Origin: Enterobacterales bacterium
Lineage (GTDB): Bacteria > Pseudomonadota > Gammaproteobacteria > Enterobacterales > Succinivibrionaceae
Direction of reading: 5' to 3'
Length of the DNA: 10,227 bases
Assembly (NCBI GenBank): GCA_900768635.1
Contig: CAAGDP010000203.1
Location: forward strand, 1-10,227
In this document: positions 7,536 through 10,227 of the stretch, one piece after another
How positions within the stretch are numbered: the first letter of the stretch is position 1
Layout: each line of letters opens with the position of its first letter
Position numbers and translations under genes: made by a program
The notes under the pieces: model-generated
The model's input: the letters and a program-made list of their open reading frames with translations, nothing else
The model's database searches: none
What the model was told of the DNA's origin: nothing

Positions 7536-7583
7536 TGTTCTCATATTCCTGTATCTTAAAATATTTACCGGATGGAAAGTGGA

Positions 7584-7589
7584 AAGGTG
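7584..7589 (+). promoter_or_regulatory. ribosome-binding site that sets the start of the small exported protein gene
   Basis: AAGGTG ends six bases before ATG 7596. The in-frame ATG at 7572 has only a weak upstream match, and starting there would put a charged octapeptide ahead of the signal peptide, so 7596 is preferred. Confidence 0.55.
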
Positions 7590-7595
7590 AATTAT

Positions 7596-7985
7596 ATGCT
7601 GCGAATTTGGTGCAGGTTGCTTCTTGTCACCGGGATGTTGATTGGGTTTTCTTTCCCGGTTCGATCCTCTGAGGTACTACTTATTCCCTGTGATTCCTCC
7701 CGGGAAAACTGTTTGCCATATTTCAAAAGCATGCTGAAATACCTCCGAACCTTTACTGTTGACTACCGTCTCTTATCCGTTCATCACCGGGGGCGTATCA
7801 CCTCCCTGTTTGTGGATTTTCCCGGAGATGAAATGTGTCAGGATTTTCTCCGGATGGCGGGTTCCGATCTTAAGGATACCGGTGCTGTACTGGAGAAAAA
7901 GGTTGCAAACGGTCGCAGTTATTTGATGCTTTTTAATCTTAATCACCGGCTGATGATGTCCTGTGCGGCGGGAGACGGTATCTAA
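7596..7985 (+). CDS. small exported cysteine-containing protein, third gene of the ravA-viaA operon
   Basis: I do not recognise this 129-residue protein. It begins MLRIWCRLLLVTGMLIGFSF, a good Sec signal peptide or membrane anchor: one or two Arg, then a hydrophobic run. Cleavage may fall near VRS-SEV (about residue 24), although no classical AXA site is present. The remainder (SEVLLIPC to the end) has four Cys (32, 39, 81, 123), which could form two disulfides in the periplasm, and mixed helix/strand character. It starts 60 bases after viaA with no terminator or clear promoter between, so it is probably co-transcribed with ravA-viaA. E. coli has no equivalent third gene in its ravA-viaA locus as far as I know. 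A role as envelope sensor or partner of the RavA-ViaA machine is inference from position only. The in-frame ATG 7572 would add eight residues. Confidence 0.65.
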   Translation: MLRIWCRLLLVTGMLIGFSFPVRSSEVLLIPCDSSRENCLPYFKSMLKYLRTFTVDYRLLSVHHRGRITSLFVDFPGDEMCQDFLRMAGSDLKDTGAVLEKKVANGRSYLMLFNLNHRLMMSCAAGDGI

Positions 7986-8190
7986 AGTGAAATTTTCAGG
8001 ATCAAATAGGCTTAAGATTTGTAATACAACAAAAGTGACTGTGGGTGGATTTAAAAAAAATGATGAGTTAGTGATCGGATAAAGTGATGAAAATCGGTGT
8101 CAAATAAAAGAACTGTTAAATAAGTATGTTTTTTATACAGCTTTGAGATGAAATTAAATTAAATGACTATTCATGGTACATATTAAGTGA

Positions 8191-8361
8191 CGAACTACAG
8201 AAAAAGAGATAAGTTTAAACTTATCCCCTGTATCCGCATTGTTGTCCCGGGGCTGCCTGGTAATTGGCGGTAGTCAAACTGAGTTTTTTGATCTCATCCG
8301 GGAATATCTGCCGAATATAATACTTTCAAGAGTTCTCAGGGCCGGCGGTTGTAGCTCTTAA
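8191..8361 (+). pseudogene. possible coding relic, 56 codons without a start
   Basis: The frame is open from just after TGA 8188-8190 to TAA 8359-8361. It contains a protein-like stretch, CLVIGGSQTEFFDLIREYL, but no ATG or GTG start with a ribosome-binding site. The composition resembles the neighbouring genes more than the AT-rich spacer around it. I cannot name a family; it could equally be a chance open frame. Confidence 0.2.
8208..8225. repeat. 18-base perfect palindrome
   Basis: GATAAGTTTAAACTTATC is fully self-complementary. It has no T-run behind it on either strand, so an operator-like dimer-binding site is at least as likely as a terminator. It lies about 220 bases past the ravA operon, between convergent genes. 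Confidence 0.55.
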
Positions 8362-8384
8362 GGATTTAAAAATGCATAATATGG

Positions 8385-8433
8385 GTGCAGCCAGTTAAAA
8401 AAGTGCCTGTCCCCGGTACTAATCCTCCTGCAC
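8385..8433. repeat. REP/RAYT-like nested hairpin with the motif GTGCCTGTCCCC
   Basis: Outer arms GTGCAG (8385-8390) and CTGCAC (8428-8433) enclose an inner imperfect hairpin, AGTGCC (8402-8407) with GGTACT (8415-8420). An A-run precedes the inner hairpin, so on the minus strand it ends in six T and could terminate transcription. The string GTGCCTGTCCCC after A-rich DNA is one I associate with dispersed repeats near REP-associated tyrosine (Y1) transposases in many Proteobacteria; that link is from memory. No transposase gene is seen in the window. Confidence 0.45.
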
Positions 8434-8436
8434 ACC

Positions 8437-8485
8437 AAAAAACTTAACCCGATCTGCAGGATGTTTTATTGTCCAGCAAATCGGG
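8437..8485 (-). terminator. probable intrinsic terminator of the zinc-ribbon membrane protein gene
   Basis: On the minus strand, CCCGAT (8485-8480) pairs with ATCGGG (8453-8448), and TTAAG followed by six T (8442-8437) comes next. The stem starts about 20 bases after the stop codon. The weakness is the loop of about 26 bases, which may contain a smaller fold around CTGCAG. Confidence 0.4.
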
Positions 8486-8506
8486 AAAAGTCAGTTAATG
8501 GATAAG

Positions 8507-9757
8507 TTATTTACCGGGATCAAACTCAATAACTGTTTTACCATTCATAAGCATATTTTTCTTTTCCTGTGAGTTGTTGAGATCAAAAAACTGATGGTAG
8601 GCTGTTTCATATTCAGCTGCAGTTATATCTTTAAATTCTTCAAGTTTTCCGTTTTGATATTTTTCCAGATAATAGGAGCAGGACTTAATATCATTTGCTT
8701 CACATACCGAGGTATGACATCCTGTTTTAAGATATGTATCATAAGATACAGGGCCAATAACAAAGTCGCAGATGGAAATGGACTTGGCAATATTATTACT
8801 GATAAAAGAAAAATTGCCGGCTTTGCGACGCACAGTATAATTCAGCTTATCTCCTTCATATAAAAGCACCGGATGATTATTTTTTAAAGTATATATCATG
8901 GCTATATCACTAAATTCATTCTCAGACTTTGTATTGATATTCTTGATAATAATATTGCTAAATAAAATCAGCTCAGGAATTCTGTCGGAATTAAGATCTG
9001 CAAATATATAGCGGCAGGGAGTTTTTCCTATGCATTTTTCATAAACATGAGAAAGCTGCTGATTATCAGATAGATCAGAATTTTTACTTAAAGTTGTTTT
9101 CTTAATATCAGAAAGCAGGGGGTAATATAAAGGGACAAGTTCCGGATCAAAATAATTCCTGTCAACCCGCTGGTGCTTTGGTTCTTTCCGGGCATCGGTA
9201 ATATCGGATGAGAATTTATCCTCGAAAACTATTGGAAAATACATTAAAGCTACCAGGGATAATATGGAAATAGTTAATGACAGAATAAAGGGCCATTTGG
9301 TAGTTTCAGGAATAATAGTTTTTCGAAATTTCAGATATGTATCTGTTTTTCTTTTACGTGTTATAGGATTTCTAAACAGATCAAATCTGATCTCTTTCCC
9401 AGTGATTTTATTGATTTGCTTGATATCCAGCTTAATCAGAATAATTTCCAGAAACCAGTAAGCCAGAAAGGAGGGAAGTACCAGAAACACTGGATAGAAG
9501 GATAACAAAAACGGACTTGTATAGTTGATGATAATGCATGATGTGATTGCAAAAAACCATATTAATGGCAATAATTGCAGACAGCGGTACCAGATGTAAG
9601 TGGGTGATTTGCTTTTGGGTTTAATTACCGGTTTATGCCTGATGTAGCTGTGACTTTCCGGTGTTTTATTGTCAGTGTAACCTTCTATCGGTTTACCACA
9701 GGTGTAACATATAGGTGCATTATTACGGATTTCTGCACCGCAATGTTTACAAATCAT
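8507..9757 (-). CDS. zinc-ribbon membrane protein with a C-terminal extracytoplasmic domain
   Basis: This is a 416-residue protein of unknown role. The N-terminus is a classical zinc ribbon, with Cys3-X2-Cys6 and Cys17-X2-Cys20. After a polar linker come three hydrophobic segments, about 61-80, 83-109 and 155-178, with a basic cytosolic-looking loop (for example ITRKRK) between the second and third. The remaining roughly 235 residues would lie outside the cytoplasm. They contain YIFADLNSDRIPELILF (250-266), similar to the calcium-loop-like segment D-x-N/D-x-D-x-x-P-E-L found in many surface-associated beta-rich domains, plus several Cys (242, 248 and a cluster around TGCHTSVC). ATG 9757 is preceded by GGAGAA with seven-base spacing from GGAG. 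The gene stands alone on this strand and a probable terminator follows. A structural or sensory envelope role is a guess from topology. Confidence 0.75.
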   Translation of the reverse strand: MICKHCGAEIRNNAPICYTCGKPIEGYTDNKTPESHSYIRHKPVIKPKSKSPTYIWYRCLQLLPLIWFFAITSCIIINYTSPFLLSFYPVFLVLPSFLAYWFLEIILIKLDIKQINKITGKEIRFDLFRNPITRKRKTDTYLKFRKTIIPETTKWPFILSLTISILSLVALMYFPIVFEDKFSSDITDARKEPKHQRVDRNYFDPELVPLYYPLLSDIKKTTLSKNSDLSDNQQLSHVYEKCIGKTPCRYIFADLNSDRIPELILFSNIIIKNINTKSENEFSDIAMIYTLKNNHPVLLYEGDKLNYTVRRKAGNFSFISNNIAKSISICDFVIGPVSYDTYLKTGCHTSVCEANDIKSCSYYLEKYQNGKLEEFKDITAAEYETAYHQFFDLNNSQEKKNMLMNGKTVIEFDPGK

Positions 9758-9984
9758 GATAATTCTCCATTACTTACCATTGCATAGATCTTTTGCAAAA
9801 CTATTTATGATCAAACTGTTAAAAATGGTTTTAACATTAAATGGTATCTTTTAATAATTCCTGCCGGTTATATATGCATCAGTTACTTGCATATCTGGAA
9901 ATTTACAGGTGATTGGGGTTTTCTTTAATACGATATTTTAAAAATTTTGTATGCATCATACTTATAACTATTTATCATTCTTTT

Positions 9985-9999
9985 AAAAGAACCGTCCCC
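9985..9999. repeat. REP-like motif AAAAGAACCGTCCCC
   Basis: The A-run followed by GAACCGTCCCC has the same layout and orientation as the A-run plus GTGCCTGTCCCC at 8397-8414, so the two bracket the zinc-ribbon gene. I recall both strings as components of dispersed repeats related to RAYT elements in Proteobacteria. No longer hairpin is obvious around this copy apart from TTTTAAAA (9981-9988). Confidence 0.4.
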
Positions 10000-10005
10000 A
10001 TATAC

Positions 10006-10080
10006 AAAAATTTTGGGTCTGTACGAAAAATTGTGGGATCTATGAGATCTTAATAGGAAGATCGGTATGAAAAATGGGTC
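10006..10080. repeat. three short direct repeats, AAAAATT..GGG(A)TC type
   Basis: Copies at 10006-10020 (AAAAATTTTGGGTCT), 10026-10041 (AAAAATTGTGGGATCT) and a shorter one at 10070-10080 (AAAAATGGGTC). The first two start 20 bases apart, about two helical turns. The repeats lie just upstream of the last gene and could be transposase or regulator binding sites. Confidence 0.5.
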
Positions 10081-10124
10081 ATTGTGTATAATATAATTAA
10101 ACATAAACTAACAACACAAGACCC
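10076..10124 (+). promoter_or_regulatory. hairpin enclosing a -10-like sequence before the last gene
   Basis: GGGTC (10076-10080) with TTGTGT (10082-10087) pairs with ACACAA (10114-10119) and GACCC (10120-10124), an 11-base stem with one bulged A. The loop of about 26 bases holds overlapping TATAAT matches (10087-10092 and 10092-10097). No good -35 box was found at the right distance. It ends three bases before the ATG, so in RNA it could mask the start. Confidence 0.4.
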
Positions 10125-10127
10125 AAT

Positions 10128-10227
10128 ATGAATACTACCTGCAACAAGACAATCGATCAAGCTCAAGAATATATTTCTGTTAATATTGAATCAGGAATGT
10201 TGAGTTTACCTTCAAGGTTAAACGGCT
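10128..10227 (+). CDS. start of an unidentified gene, truncated by the window edge
   Basis: The frame opens at ATG 10128 and runs to the window end (33 codons, starting MNTTCNKTIDQAQEYI and including GMLSLPSRLNG). No stop is met, but no clear ribosome-binding site precedes the ATG either, and the upstream hairpin would cover this position. The context of direct repeats and a stem-loop suggests a transposase gene of a further insertion sequence, but too little protein is visible to name a family. It could also be a chance open frame. Confidence 0.35.
   Translation, partial: MNTTCNKTIDQAQEYISVNIESGMLSLPSRLNG

Larger units (their letters stand above)
7986..8506. other. 520-base non-coding stretch between convergent genes
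   Basis: It separates the plus-strand ravA operon from the minus-strand zinc-ribbon gene. No gene with a start and a ribosome-binding site was found. It contains an 18-base palindrome (8208-8225), a short open frame without ATG (8191-8361) that may be a coding relic, a nested hairpin with a REP-like motif (8385-8433) and a probable terminator for the minus-strand gene (8437-8485). No standard terminator with a T-run was seen directly after the ravA operon. Confidence 0.55.
9758..10127. other. intergenic region with REP-like motif and repeats, no gene
   Basis: This 370-base AT-rich stretch lies between divergent genes. It would hold the promoter for the minus-strand zinc-ribbon gene, though no convincing -35/-10 pair was picked. 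Its right half carries a REP-like motif (9985-9999), three short direct repeats (10006-10080) and a hairpin (10076-10124) ahead of the last gene. The clustering of repeats suggests the terminal region of another mobile element. Confidence 0.5.

Noticed and set aside
8594..8863. 89-codon plus-strand open frame opposite the zinc-ribbon gene
   Set aside because: Antisense to a well-supported gene with a ribosome-binding site and domain structure; there is no independent coding evidence.
1..10227. CRISPR array, tRNA or rRNA gene
   Set aside because: No regularly spaced identical repeats of CRISPR size, no recognisable tRNA cloverleaf and no conserved rRNA segments were seen.

Overview
The window looks like a chromosomal segment of a moderately AT-rich gammaproteobacterium. 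The evidence is a ravA-viaA operon, a gene pair known mainly from enteric and related Gammaproteobacteria, sitting next to insertion-sequence debris, a HEPN/nucleotidyltransferase module and the start of an AAA-ATPase-like PF09820 gene. That mixture would fit an anaerobic gut lineage such as Succinivibrionaceae. This assignment is inferred from the style of the proteins, not proven.

Left third (1-2680) is an accessory, decaying region. On the minus strand lie the first 38 codons of a PF09820-type AAA-ATPase-like gene, then a two-gene module in which the nucleotidyltransferase (780-1070) is intact. Its overlapping HEPN partner (385-793) is a pseudogene: it has an early stop, a frameshifting deletion, and a Gln where the HEPN RNase motif has its His. 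Directly beside the module is an ISL3-family element (about 1105-2667). Its transposase keeps all three DDE residues but is cut by an in-frame TGA after the zinc-binding N-terminal part.

The centre (2870-7985) is a compact plus-strand operon behind a plausible sigma70-type promoter: ravA (MoxR-family AAA+ ATPase), viaA (VWA protein, overlapping ravA by 20 bases) and a small gene for an exported cysteine-containing protein. Both known partners are much larger than their E. coli counterparts. RavA (636 versus about 498 residues) has an Asp/Glu-rich insertion before sensor 2 and a longer C-terminal part. ViaA (902 versus about 483 residues) carries a roughly 390-residue Ser/Asp/Glu/Gly-rich, probably disordered linker between its N-terminal helices and its C-terminal VWA domain. 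The third gene suggests a link between this cytoplasmic/membrane-associated ATPase machine and the cell envelope.

Right third: a 520-base non-coding stretch holds an 18-base perfect palindrome, a possible coding relic and a nested hairpin with a REP/RAYT-like motif. A minus-strand gene for a zinc-ribbon, three-TM membrane protein follows, then about 370 bases with a second REP-like motif and three short direct repeats. The window ends in the first 33 codons of an unidentified plus-strand gene, perhaps belonging to another insertion sequence.
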